From Lates calcarifer (Eukaryota; Chordata; Actinopteri; Centropomidae): a stretch of DNA of 64,000 bases. The notes beneath the pieces are model-generated. The model did not search any database. It saw only the letters and a program-made list of their open reading frames with translations, and was not told the origin of the DNA. The position numbers and the translations under genes are program-made. The stretch covers positions 7,663,712 through 7,727,711 of the forward strand of contig NC_066851.1 in NCBI RefSeq assembly GCF_001640805.2. The letters run 5' to 3'. Below are positions 41,729 through 60,764 of this stretch, in pieces. Every line of letters begins with the position of its first letter. Position 1 is the first letter of the stretch.

Positions 41729-44700
41729 TCAGAGCCATTCACTCTGCTCCACTGCAGTGTCCCCATCCAGCAGCTCATCCTGCTCTGCAGGCTCAGCTTC
41801 AGCTTCAGGATCCATCTCTGGATCTGGTGCTGGCATTGGGGTTTCAATGCCTCTCTGGATACGCACCTGAAACAATACATGAAGTGGAATTTCAGAGAGA
41901 AGCTAACTCACATTAATGGCTTCAACTGAGCAAATGTATTGCACCTGTATTGATCTTATGGGAACTGGACTACATTTATTTGTATTAAGAAGGTTACAAG
42001 ATAAGAGAAGATATTGCTATTAACTACCAGATGACTGTCCATGCTTACGGTCTCAATGGGAAGCTACAAAAGAGGGGAAAATGGAATAAAACATAATGTC
42101 TGTTTTTTGTTTGTTTCCCACAGATACAGCAGTAATCTCTCTAACCTCTCCATACCCTGAGGCTTTGGGTGTAAAAAGCTGTCAAAACTTGTCTAGCTGA
42201 TGATATCCACTGTCTGTTTTTATTCTATTATACCCTGATAGTTTTGACAGGGGAAGAAATTTTGAATAAGTGATGGGCTGCAATAAGGACCTGAATCATA
42301 GACAACAACACACAAAGTATTTACAATGCTGTTTAAAGTGCAATTTGACCATATCATAAAATATATTATGTTAACATGTTTTGGATGAAATGGTTGTTTG
42401 TAAAGATGAGGCAGGCTCGGGAACAGTTGGTACCATAAATACATGTCAGATACCAATGCAACTTGTTTCCCAGACTGTGATCTAATTTAAACTGAATCAG
42501 TATCTTAAATGACAGTTTTAATGTTATTTCAGTGTTGATAATACATAATTATTCATACACATATGAAATTTCACGTGAGGACAGGGGACAAACGCAATGA
42601 ATGAACTGAGCCACAGTTCATGATGTGTACTTTTTCAGTTACTACTTTAATTTCACTTTCAAGATCAAACCATGTGATCATGCACCGAGGCAGCATGAGA
42701 TGAGGGACACAGTTACCACACTGTCCTGTTCAAGTTTGCCTTGTCAGCAGGTCTATCACCACTGGCTTCCATTTGTGTGTATTAAATTCAATGTCACATT
42801 GCTATTTGTGGAAAGAGTGAAGCCAGGTCAGTTCACTGTTTAAATTTGTGGCTTGAGCTAATGTTTTTTTTTGTAATGATACTTGTTACCTTATAATTCA
42901 TCAATCAGTTTTTCAGCACAGTGTTGTTATGGTTTTGCAGAGACATATGTAACCTCAAACACTGCAGTAACAATGTCATTTTTTTCTTATAGTTTATCTT
43001 CTGTGATTAGAGGTTAATCTTGAGCAATTTGCTTTTGCTGTGTGGATTTTTCTAAGATGTCAAAATACTTTTCTTGTTTTATGAAGTTTTAAAAATTCAA
43101 GTTAAACTGCTTCCTCTTTGAAAAACCTTTCATCACTTTACTATTTATATTTATGCAAAACACATTTTTCATATTTTTATAAAACAAATGTCTGACTGAG
43201 ATATGTTACTATAATGTGGCACATTACAAGAAACCTAACACAGCAATTTGTGCTCTCTCACATACACACTACAAACACACTGTCTGTGACAAATGCTGCA
43301 GGCCCAGCTAATCCTAACACTGTCCACAGAGTCAGTGATGTGACAGTGGCTCACCCTCTTAGCTTGGAGTGGCCTCCTCCTGCACGGACAGAGGTAGAGG
43401 AACGAAGTGCAGGCAGCGAAGCAGCGGAAGGAGAACACCGTTTCCACAATGGACATCAAGATGAGAGGCACCCACAGAATGATTGTGGTCGCCTGGTCAG
43501 CCACAGCACATGATCAGTAAACGTTTCTTTTTCTTTTTTTGCAGCAATTTCTAGTCAGTGTCAAAACTGTCAGTGGGTAAAATATTTACATTCAACTTAC
43601 ATAGATTCGGGTGGGGTCAAAGGGGCATTCGTACGTGATGCTGGAGGAGCCCAGATCAGGACTCTTACAGTGTGTTAACAGGCCCTTGCCTTTATCAATA
43701 ATGGCTTTTACTATAGAAACTGACAAGCTCAAGGCAGAGGCAACTGCCAAGAGACCAGCAAGGAAGCCGAAGACCAACAGGACCCACTGCTGCAAAGACA
43801 ACACGATAACAAGATCTTTGTGAGTTTCTAGGTGAAAATAAAACACTTAAATCTAGTTTGTTAAAGACATTTTTCTCCATAGTAAGATAATGTGCCTCTC
43901 TTTGTCAAGTAGATGTAAGAGGTAAGAAGGAACATGAAGCAAAATCACAGCTGAGTCTACATGCTGAGAAAACACATCCAACACTTGAATGACTTCCCTA
44001 CTTGCATGTATACGTATACTGTTATCTATTTAAAGTGATCTTCCACATCTCCTCATGTCATGTGCTCAGTCAAAAACAAAGGGCAAGTTCTAACAGGAGC
44101 CAGAGAATGACAGATGTGAGAGCTGACTGGAGGAGGGAGAGGCTGTGCCAGTGAGAGGGGAACAGTTTATTTACCAGGATCCTGTTCTTCTTGTTTTTGG
44201 ACAGGACAATGGCCGTTATTCCACCAATAATTCCCTAGGGAGACAACGATGTTCAGTAAAAAAGGCAGGTCCTTTATCACAGATAGATGATACAATACTA
44301 CTACTCAAGAGAGCGCTATTTAAAGGATTAACAAACATTGACACAATTTACAGGTAAAGCCTGCTTTATGATCAGACATGGGCTCCATTGACAAACATAT
44401 GCTGAACCACTGTCTGATTATACCTTAAATAACTATATTCAAAGTAAACATCAAATTGCTTCTGAGTTCTTTATGCATTATGTCCTACCACTTACCATCA
44501 AGCCTGCCACAATGGCAATGACATTAGAGATGGCGTAGACCATGGTCCGGGCCTGAGAGTCCACGTTGATGTGCCTGAGCACGGCGCCGTGCACCAGAGC
44601 CCCAAGAAGAAAGTTGACATGGCCCACCAGCACCAGCCCCAGCCCCATCTTCATCAGGGCTTTGTTGTCCTTGAGACTGGCGCAGCACACTCCTAGAGGA

Positions 44701-46094
44701 AGCAGAGGTACGTTACTTTGAGCAATTAATCTTAACTTAGCCATGAGCATTGTCACACCTGTCAAATTTTAAATGACAAACTAAAAGCTCACTCATTATT
44801 ACAGTGTGTGTACAACAGTCTGTATTGTCAAAGTGCAGCATGTGACTCTAATCCCATATGTAAATACCAGCTGTGTGTATCAGTATGAGTTGTAACATAG
44901 TAAACAAGGTAAAAATACCCTATGCACATGAGTTTATTAAATGTGATCTGAAATATGGAACAAGCAGTAACTGTACTACACTGACACTTGTGTGAGAGCA
45001 GACTTCACTGCAGCGTTGTGGTTTCAGCAAAGCGAAAAGGAAGTGGGCCGGCGGTTAGCATATCATAGCAACACTTGAGAATAAGGCTGTTACCACAATT
45101 ATCCCCGACCCCTGCAGAGGTGGCTGAAGATCTCATCCACTTGCATGCAACAAAATGCTGCATCTATGGCGACACTTCAGCGATGGCGAGGTCTGAGGGG
45201 GATTGTGTTGCATTGTTCTGTTCCCTCCCCCTGAGGAGAAGTGAAGCACCCACCCTTTGAGTCCATGTCAGCCCCTCTTGAACCAAACAGGACAAAGCTT
45301 TGGGCGTGGTATTCAAACATTTACCACCACCTCTACCTGGCCTGAGGGGTCAGCAGGAGACAGATACTGGCTCCTGGCCTGTCTCATTCATTCCTACAGG
45401 TGGCTGCTGTGGAAATACTCACTGTGTTTTTGGTCATAATATTATTTGTCGAACGTTTGACGCCATGTGCACATTATTATATAGAGTCTCTGTAGTATAC
45501 AGACTCTATCAAAACCCCTAAACTATATTATTCATATTATTTACATATTGATTCAGTGAATGCATACACATCAAACTTAGTATCCCCTAACATGCTAATA
45601 TGATATTATAATTTCTGATAGTTACACAGGATCAGCCTGTCTCTTTCATTCTGCAAATGATAGACACTTTTGACTTATTATTATCAACGTATATATCATA
45701 TATATATGTATACGTTGATAATAATGATAGGACGTGTTGTATGGGACCCATACAATAATATGGATTTAGATCTAATCCATCATCAGACCATTCCCTGCAA
45801 CACCTCCTCTAAAAGTTTCACTTTTATTTTAAGTGAAACTCTGAATAAAATACCACATCTATGTGAGGCTAAATAACTCAGTTAGTTGGATACGTTTTTA
45901 CTGGTAAACAACTCACACACACACAAAGACATCACATTGAGTTCCGTCAGTCAAAATGTAGGTTAGCTACGTCTCGTCTCCTCTGAGCTCCGTTGACGAC
46001 AGGCAGACCACGCCTAAAAAAACTTTGGCACGCAACATACACTCTGTCATTACAGTGAAACAAACACAGAAGTTAACTTACCTAATTGTACCAT
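41729..46094 (-). CDS. tmem54: Transmembrane protein 54
   Basis: Four-pass membrane protein of the TMEM54/KRTCAP3 family; its biochemical role is unknown. Exons (minus): 46082-46094 (MVQL only), 44496-44692, 44175-44234, 43601-43789, 43355-43492, 41729-41866. They sum to 735 bases (244 residues) with no frame break. The membrane segments are roughly LGLVLVGHVNFLLGALVHG, VIAIVAGLMGIIGGITAIVL, WVLLVFGFLAGLLAVASA and TTIILWVPLILMSIVETVF. The family motif CPFDPTRIY precedes the last segment, and the acidic tail ends EQDELLDG...EQSEWL. KRTCAP3 is a close relative and cannot be excluded on sequence alone, but the neighbours (hdac1 on one side, pabpc4-ppie on the other) match human TMEM54 on 1p35. 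The start comes from a 13-base exon whose phase fits the next exon exactly. Confidence 0.88.
45678..45840. repeat. Cluster of four palindromes in tmem54 intron 1
   Basis: Four inverted repeats follow one another: 16-base perfect arms at 45678-45693 and 45709-45724; TTGTATGGG / CCCATACAA around one base at 45737-45755; ATGGATT / AATCCAT at 45760-45780 with one extra T; AGTTTCACTT / AAGTGAAACT at 45814-45823 and 45831-45840. Flanking sequence is not coding. Confidence 0.85.
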
Positions 46095-47444
46095 GGTGGA
46101 TTTGATGTCCTCTTAGATCATATTAGTGTAAAAGTTGTATTGAAGTCATATCTGACAGCTTTTTGACACTCTGCTGTAGGGGGTTCTCTTGTCTTCCTCA
46201 ACTGCCGCTCACCTGCACACGGACACGCGCACCACCCACCGCCTACCCTGTAAGGAAGCTCCGCCCCAAAACCTTTCGAAACGTCACATTTCTGAGGGAA
46301 AAGCCGATCTACCAAGAAATAATGCAGCTCTGTTCCCATCAGCTACTACAATAACTAACCACACTGAAAGAGAATTTCAAAATAAAATGCAACAAGAAAA
46401 CAAGTTAACACACAAAGGGCTCATTAAAGCAAATTCTTAATCAAATGGAACCCACACTATTTTATTGCCTGTCTGAGTATTTGTTTACCTGTGTGTTTAC
46501 TGCAGGGCTCACTCTGAAAATTATGTTGAGCCTGCTTTTGATTACTTTTGTCTTATTTGTTTTCCAAATGTAAAAATAAGACTGTAAGTAGTTCTTGTGT
46601 TACATGTCTATGGAGTTATTGATCCTAATCACTACTGACAGTGATTAAGTCAGGTTATCATGGTGATTTATGTATGTATGTAGGCCTCATCGAAACTATA
46701 GATTCCCTGAAACAGATGTTAGGATACATATCCTAACAGCTCAATAATTGCAATGTCTGCTATGCTGACGAATAAAATGGCAATGGTGATGATGGGAGTT
46801 CTGTTTAACTTAGAGTTTACCCACCCCTTTAATGGATATGTAGCTCCTCTGTCATTTGTGGCCTCTTTCTTTCCTTAGCTATAATTTTCATGTTAACCTT
46901 TTTTCAAATTTACACATTTAGTTATTACTTCAATTGGAAAATATTTTTAAAAATGAAAGAAAACATATGATATTTGAAAATATGAGCCACACAAATACAG
47001 TTCACACACAGAATTTTATCTTTCAAGATAAAGACTCAAGTGGAATCTTGATACCATGAAGTGTTGTAAAGTTATGCCATATTTATTCATGATGTGGGTA
47101 TCTGTAGACACAGTATACGGATATGAATTTCATATTATTCATCCTGCATTTCTTTGACTTCCTTTTAGCACGTGTACTCGATGCTGCTGTTATTGTCAAT
47201 TGATGAAAACCAGGGTTACTTAAGATAATTATCTCAGCTGTCAAAAATGTTAAATATCTGAAATATTTGCAGTCAAGGATGACATGAAACAAGAAACAAT
47301 TTTCCTGGGTTTAGTTTAGATTGTAACTGGCTCTTGTATCCAAATAATACACACAAAGGGAATAAAAACATCACAGGCTACACTGATGTCAAGAATGAAG
47401 ATTTCTGAATGGTCTGAATGCAGCTTCGTTAGCTTGATTGCTAA
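46095..47444. other. tmem54 upstream region and ZP3-like gene upstream region
   Basis: The part next to 46095 should hold the tmem54 leader and promoter (reading leftward). The rest is AT-rich and shows no exon. The two genes are divergently transcribed about 1.4 kb apart. Confidence 0.5.
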
Positions 47445-47477
47445 CACCTGTCACTCCTGCCGCTGCAGCTTATAAAT
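47445..47477 (+). promoter_or_regulatory. E-box and TATA box of the ZP3-like gene
   Basis: CACCTG (an E-box, CANNTG) lies at 47445-47450 and TATAAAT at 47471-47477, 56 bases before the ATG at 47533. Oocyte ZP genes are known FIGLA targets through E-boxes near the TATA box, so the arrangement suggests oocyte-type control. The ATG-like start near 47485 would lie at or before the transcription start, which is why 47533 is preferred. Confidence 0.6.
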
Positions 47478-47532
47478 GTGAGACTTGTTTGAGGAGAGTA
47501 GTCAGAGTGGTTGGCCTGCTTTGAGGTTTGCA

Positions 47533-48968
47533 ATGGGGATAATAGAGATATTTCTTTGCCTTTTTGTTGGGCATTCTGTGGCTGTTCAGTCAGTGATAAA
47601 AGAGCAGGATGCCACATTTCCCCAGAGTTTTCCAGGATTTTTTGAAAGTCTCAGGCCTTTTCCGTTTGAAAGAAACTTTGATTTCACTCCATATGACACC
47701 ATCTTCAGCTCCTGGCGAACCCGGACCCCTGACTTTCACTGGCTCGCTGAATTCCCTCCCATCATGGACGTTCCCAGAGTGCAGGTGTTTTGCGATGAAT
47801 CTCGGCTAACTGTGTTGGTTGATAAGAAATCCTATGGTGTCATGCTGACTGGAGAGGAGATACAGTTGGGTGATGGCTGCTATAGCAACGGAGAGCGACC
47901 AAATCAATTTGTCTTCACTTACGGTGTTGATGAGTGTGGAACTGCACAAGAGGTGAGTTGATCAGATTCTTTTCTTGTTGCTGTATTCCCACATGTTTTG
48001 TGAGGATTCATTGAAACCACACTCTGTCTTTCAGCTGCTGAATGGCTTGAAGGTGTTCACTAACACTCTCCACTTGAATCTCAAAAAACCTCCACCCAAC
48101 TGGTGGCAAACTCCTTCCACAGTGCACGTCTCCTGCTTTTCAAAGAGGTGAGCTACCAAAACATCTGTCAGTAGTCACAAATAACCATACTAAAGATGAA
48201 TGCATGTCTTTTCAGGTCTTATGATAATCCAGGCTTCTTTGACTCAATGGCACCTTCCGAGAGTGGCAAAGGCTTTAATATCAAAGCCATGAATCGTGAG
48301 TAATGACGTGAGTCAAAAATATGCTGTAAAGTTGAACTGTTAATGTGTAGATGCAAATGTATGTTTTCATTTCCTCACAGCATCCTGGACCAGTGCTGCT
48401 GACTCAAATGTCTATACCAGAGGCCAGGTTGTCAACCTCCAGGTTTCTGCCAAAACCAGGCCTGACCAGAAGCTTTCCATCCTGTCCTGCTTTGTCTCTT
48501 CCTCCCCTGAGCCTCAGACCAAACCTCGGCATGCAGTCATACTGAACCGAGGGTAAACAGTTAGCCAATTAGGTATTCCTCATCCTCTCTGCTGTTCTAA
48601 TTTTCTCATCACCTGAGAAACGATCTCTCTGTGCTGCAGGTGCACAGCCCCGTTGGGTTCTCTTCACCCTGTCGTACAGTTCGTGGTCTCCGGCAGAGGG
48701 GATGTGGTTCATTTAGCTCTGAACACATCTTATCTCATTTCTGAGGTGAGGCTTTGCTTTTTGTTTTTAATAAAACGGTTTCTCTGATAGGTCTCTGGTT
48801 TCTGCTGTTCAATGGTATGACCTTACAAACTCTTTCCCTTGAAGCTGTACATCCACTGTAGCGTGCTCATCTCAGACCAGGTTGCCAGTGTTGGCTCCAA
48901 ATCCTGCAACTACAATGTAATCCAGTCAAGGTACAGTACTGGTGTATACACACAACTCTGTGTTGTGA

Positions 48969-49003
<35 letters not shown>

Positions 49004-49946
49004 AAAGGTTTTTCCATTTCAGATGGGAGGACCTGAGTGGAGATGTTGAGGTGTGTGAGTGCTGTAGCTCAAAGTGTAAAGGCCCATCAGTCAGACACCT
49101 TCCTGAAGGTCAGTTATTAAAGGGCAATAATAAATGCACTTCAGGGTGTCTCTGGTGTCCAACCCAGTGGCTCACTAAGCATTTCATTTCAGATGCCAAG
49201 GCTATAGTGAGCACTGGTCCCTTTGTCATTGTGGACAAAGACACAGAGATGAGCACCGTCTCTGAACCACACGAAACCACCCCTACCCCTGTTCCTGACC
49301 CCACGGTGTCTGGTGCTGCGGTGACGGAGGACACAAGTGTGTCTGCTTCTGTATCAAGCAAGTTCTCCTCTCCCCCTCAAGGTGTGGTGGTTCTGAGTCA
49401 GGACCCAGTTGCCAGACTGACCCTTTGGCTACCCGGAGAGGTGCAGGATATTGGTCCTGAGTCTAAAGACAGTTGGACAGTTCAGCTAAAGGCAAGTGAT
49501 GTAGTATCAAACGACCTTCCTGTGCCACAACCTTCAACCACAGATAAGGAGTCTCATGAGCTAAACCAGATTGATTTGAAACAAATGGGAGATCTGAGCT
49601 GGCTCAGATGCAGGCAGATGCAGCTGTGACGCCCCGCGAAGGAACAAATGACATCCAACCAGTAATTCGCACAAAACTCCAATTTGCCAAAGGTGTGGAT
49701 GGGTCACACACACTGAGTTATGAGGAAGAGGTGGTGAAGCAACAAGGAGAAGGTGTGATCAGAAGATATGGGACGGATTGGGTTAAGAAACAGGAGCCCA
49801 GGCAGAGGGGGCTGCGCTCAATTTTCCTGGATTTGTTGAGGTACCTAAACATGGTCAATTAGCTTTGTAATGTCAATGTATATGTATGCATGTGAGTGAC
49901 TAATTTTGTTTGTCTTTTCCTCAGGATGATGGACAAAGCAGAATAA
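47533..49946 (+). CDS. ZP3-like zona pellucida (egg-coat) protein, one apparent frame break
   Basis: Secreted ZP-domain protein of the ZP3 type, expected in the fish egg envelope. Exons: 47533-47952, 48035-48147, 48216-48295, 48381-48552, 48640-48745, 48845-48930, 49023-49108, 49193-49840, 49925-49946. Residues 1-20 form a signal peptide (MGIIEIFLCLFVGHSVAV). The ZP-N half begins VQVFCDESRLTVLVDK. The ZP-C half has the ZP3-type cysteine block CECCSSKCKG. After it comes a long Ser/Thr/Pro/Val-rich extension and a basic segment EPRQRGLR that could be a furin-type site; no transmembrane anchor is evident. In the large exon the frame ends at TGA 49627-49629, yet the next frame continues open to a good donor at 49840 and a small last exon (MMDKAE, stop). 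One missing base between about 49577 and 49627 explains this: 577 residues if restored, 499 if read literally. The exact ZP3 subtype is not assigned. Confidence 0.85.
48971..48999. repeat. Poly(T) tract in a ZP3-like gene intron
   Basis: About 29 consecutive T residues lie just upstream of the acceptor for exon 49023-49108. A second T run of about 20 lies at 50081-50101 after the gene. Confidence 0.9.
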
Positions 49947-49982
49947 CTGCTATCTTAATATTTTATGATTGTATATCAGCTG

Positions 49983-49988
49983 AATAAA
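49983..49988 (+). terminator. ZP3-like gene polyadenylation signal
   Basis: AATAAA lies 37 bases after the stop at 49944-49946, giving a very short 3' UTR as is common in fish egg-coat genes. Confidence 0.75.
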
Positions 49989-50346
49989 CTTAAACCATGA
50001 GCAATACTCCAGTCTTTTTCTATTACTGTGCTGAATACTATTCCCAAGTTTTGATACAAATAAAAAAATGTGTATATGTATTTTTTTTTTTTTTTTTTTT
50101 TAATTCAGTATTTGTTTCTGTAGTATTCATCAGCAAATTACCTCTTTTTTAAAGCCTATAGAAATCCAGTCTGCAGTATGGGTTCAGTCAGAGCCTTTTG
50201 TATTCCCACCCAGATGTCGCTGTGGGGAGCTGGGCTCTGTAGTTGGGTCTGTTACAGTCTGCGCTCTCCCTTTTACGCCGCATGCTCAGTGTTTTTTCTA
50301 TCCCAAGTTTGACCCTGGCCACTATTTCCTCCGCACCGCCACTCTC

Positions 50347-50386
50347 TATAAAGTGCCCATGCTTTCCTCACGCAGTCTCTTTCCCC
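50347..50386 (+). promoter_or_regulatory. pabpc4 TATA box and TOP-like start
   Basis: TATAAA at 50347-50352 is followed 24 bases later by the pyrimidine tract TCTCTTTCCCC at 50376-50386. A start at C50377 would create a 5' terminal oligopyrimidine (TOP) mRNA. Cytoplasmic PABP mRNAs are known TOP mRNAs controlled by mTOR-LARP1. The start position is inferred. Confidence 0.6.
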
Positions 50387-50426
50387 GGCCACAAAACAAC
50401 CGTGAGTGTCTAACTCACTGTTCTTG

Positions 50427-50563
50427 AAAAACTTAAAATAAAAATAATATAAAAAATATAAAATCCATAAAATCTTCATAAAAACAAGAACCGTAATACT
50501 TAAAAGAAATACAAACGTTTTTTAAAAAAAAAATCGCAAAACAATAATTTAAAAAAATACTGT
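50427..50563 (+). promoter_or_regulatory. A-rich tract in the pabpc4 leader
   Basis: A 137-base stretch made mostly of A-runs broken by single T or C bases, between the TOP-like start and the ATG at 50833. PABPC1 mRNA carries an A-rich leader element that PABP binds to repress its own translation, and this looks like the same device. Caveat: a donor-like CC|GTGAGT at 50402 and an acceptor-like TTTTTCAG ending at 50655 could remove it as an intron. Confidence 0.5.
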
Positions 50564-50793
50564 AAACAGGAGGCCTCGGGCTTAACCCGAAGTTGGCGTC
50601 TGTAAAGGAAGAAATACTTCAGGAGACATCGATTTTTTTTATCGTGATTTTTCAGGTTTGACATTTTCTCAACCGGCTGGATCAGAGAGCCAGCTGTCCA
50701 CACAGCGACTCTTTAACACCGGAGAATTGAAGCGCAGTTCGGACTCGACATACACTTTCACATCGGCATTTTTTTCCTTCTTTTTTTCCCTGA

Positions 50794-58883
<8,090 letters not shown>

Positions 58884-59376
58884 AGACTGTGCACTGTATT
58901 AGATTGGTATGAAAATACATAATCAGTAAAGCTATTCACGCTCATTGCTTTGGTCATATACGGTTAAAGTTTTTTGGCACTAATGAAAAGTCATTGTGTT
59001 GTTTCAGGGCACAGAAAAATGAGCAGAGATGGGAAGAGACACACTACACTGACTCCAAACACCAGAGTCCACTGAACAATTATGCAAAAATAAAAAACAA
59101 GGAAAAAATGGAAAAATGCAATTTTGAAATATACTTGAACATTTTGAAAAAGATTACAGTTCATAATTTTCTAGTTCTGTAATACTTTTAAAAAGCAAAA
59201 ATGCAAATTAATCTTGAATGAAGGCCCTTTATTTTGTGGCGAAGGAGAGAAACCTTTTTCTAGAAGGAAAATGAGCCTTGTTCTTTTTCTTTGCTTGACA
59301 TTTTTATGCTTGATTTGAAATGATGGACTCCTCCATCCTATCATGTTATCATGGGTTTTGTGGTATTCTCAATAAA
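58884..59376 (+). terminator. pabpc4 3' UTR, with an intron and polyadenylation signal
   Basis: After the stop, a donor at 58906/58907 (AGATTG|GTATGA) pairs with an acceptor ending at 59007, so the 3' UTR probably contains an intron. The stop lies only 23 bases before that junction, too close to trigger nonsense-mediated decay. AATAAA at 59371-59376 is the likely proximal signal; two overlapping hexamers at about 59858-59867 could be distal ones. Confidence 0.6.
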
Positions 59377-59399
59377 GGGATGATATATCAAGGTTACCA

Positions 59400-60764
59400 C
59401 TCTTGTGTTATTTAATCCTTACATGTAACCTATTTTGTTCACTTTCAAGAGTGTATCTGACTATCACTTATCTAGACAGTCGTGTGGCAGAGGCCAAAGC
59501 AGGGTAAGGGGCAGAACAGTCAGGAACACTGCAGGAGAAGCACAAACAATATAGTGTTAAGTATCATATGTTTTGTTTATCTGAATTTATCTAAAGCAGC
59601 ACAAGAAGGGAAAAAACATTTAACTTTGCCTCTTTAAAAGGCATTTTTTGCACTCAAGACCAAAAGACTGGAGAGAGATTTCTCCCTCACCAAATTACCT
59701 TTCAGAGATATTGTCACTGAGCATTTGTCATAGAAACCTGATGGTAACAATCATTGTCATGACTTCAAGGTCTGACTTTTGCATGTTTTGATATACAACT
59801 CTAAAAATGCAAAATCTTTAATTGCATTTAATTTTGTAAATAAGTTTAATGTGTTGTAATAAATAAAATCTATAAATGGCAATTTTATGTTCAAACTGTC
59901 ATTTTTTATTTTGTTCATTTTACATAGCTTTTCTAAATTAGGGCCTCCAGTGTCATTTCTTCTTAACCTTCTTCACTTCAATTAAATTCAATCAAAAGTA
60001 CATTCTGGGATCATCAGTATGAAATCTGCTGAATATATATGATAGTCCTTTGTCTGACAGCAAGACAGAAGGACAAGCAGTCAGTCAGAGTTAGAAATTT
60101 AATATGATAAAATTCATGATGGCTGAATATCTAGCTGCTTCATTTTCATGTATTGTGTGTGCAGGTTCATGTTCATATTGTCATTGTTTACTCAGACACT
60201 AATAGAAAAGAACTACCATTAATGTTATTAGGAACACTGGTGCTTTTCCTACCATGACAGCTTGACAAAAAAAATGTCTGCTGTGAAAAAACAGCTGAGT
60301 GGCATTCAGCCACCATTTGTTATTTTGTAATTTCCATTTCAAGTGTTTTAGCTCAAATATAGACCAACATCAGTTATATCTCATATCAACTCTCATCCTG
60401 TCCAGTCACCATACTATTTATAATTAGATTTTATTAAAATTATTTGAAAAAGAAAGAGATGTACCCATAGTATTATTGAAATGTTACATGCTTTTGTGGA
60501 GGGAGAGAGAAATGGTGGAAAATGTCCTCCTCGGTTACTGTAAATTTGTCCAGAAAGCTGGCGACATCTTTGACTGTACGTGACTATACAAAAAGTGTTG
60601 AAACCCCCTTAAACACAGCCTATGGTTGAAACTGAGGCGAATATGGGTACAGAGGGTTTCCTCCAACAGGTGGCGCTGGAGCTCATGAGACGAGAGAGGC
60701 GGGCTTTAGCTCCACTGCACCAATGACAAGCCTCTGGGGTTAAAGTTGAAGGGTTACATCCAAT
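59400..60764. other. pabpc4-ppie intergenic region
   Basis: Apart from possible distal pabpc4 polyadenylation signals near 59860, nothing is recognised. The last 100 bases before 60765 are more GC-rich and should hold the ppie promoter and leader. Confidence 0.5.

Noticed and set aside
47485..47532. Upstream in-frame start for the ZP3-like gene
   Set aside because: It lies 14 bases or less from the TATA box end, too close to be in the mRNA; MGIIEIF at 47533 starts a proper signal peptide.
58884..59182. Open frame continuing past the pabpc4 stop
   Set aside because: It depends on the surplus A in the A-run; the corrected frame ends in the family-typical ATS, and the rest is 3' UTR.
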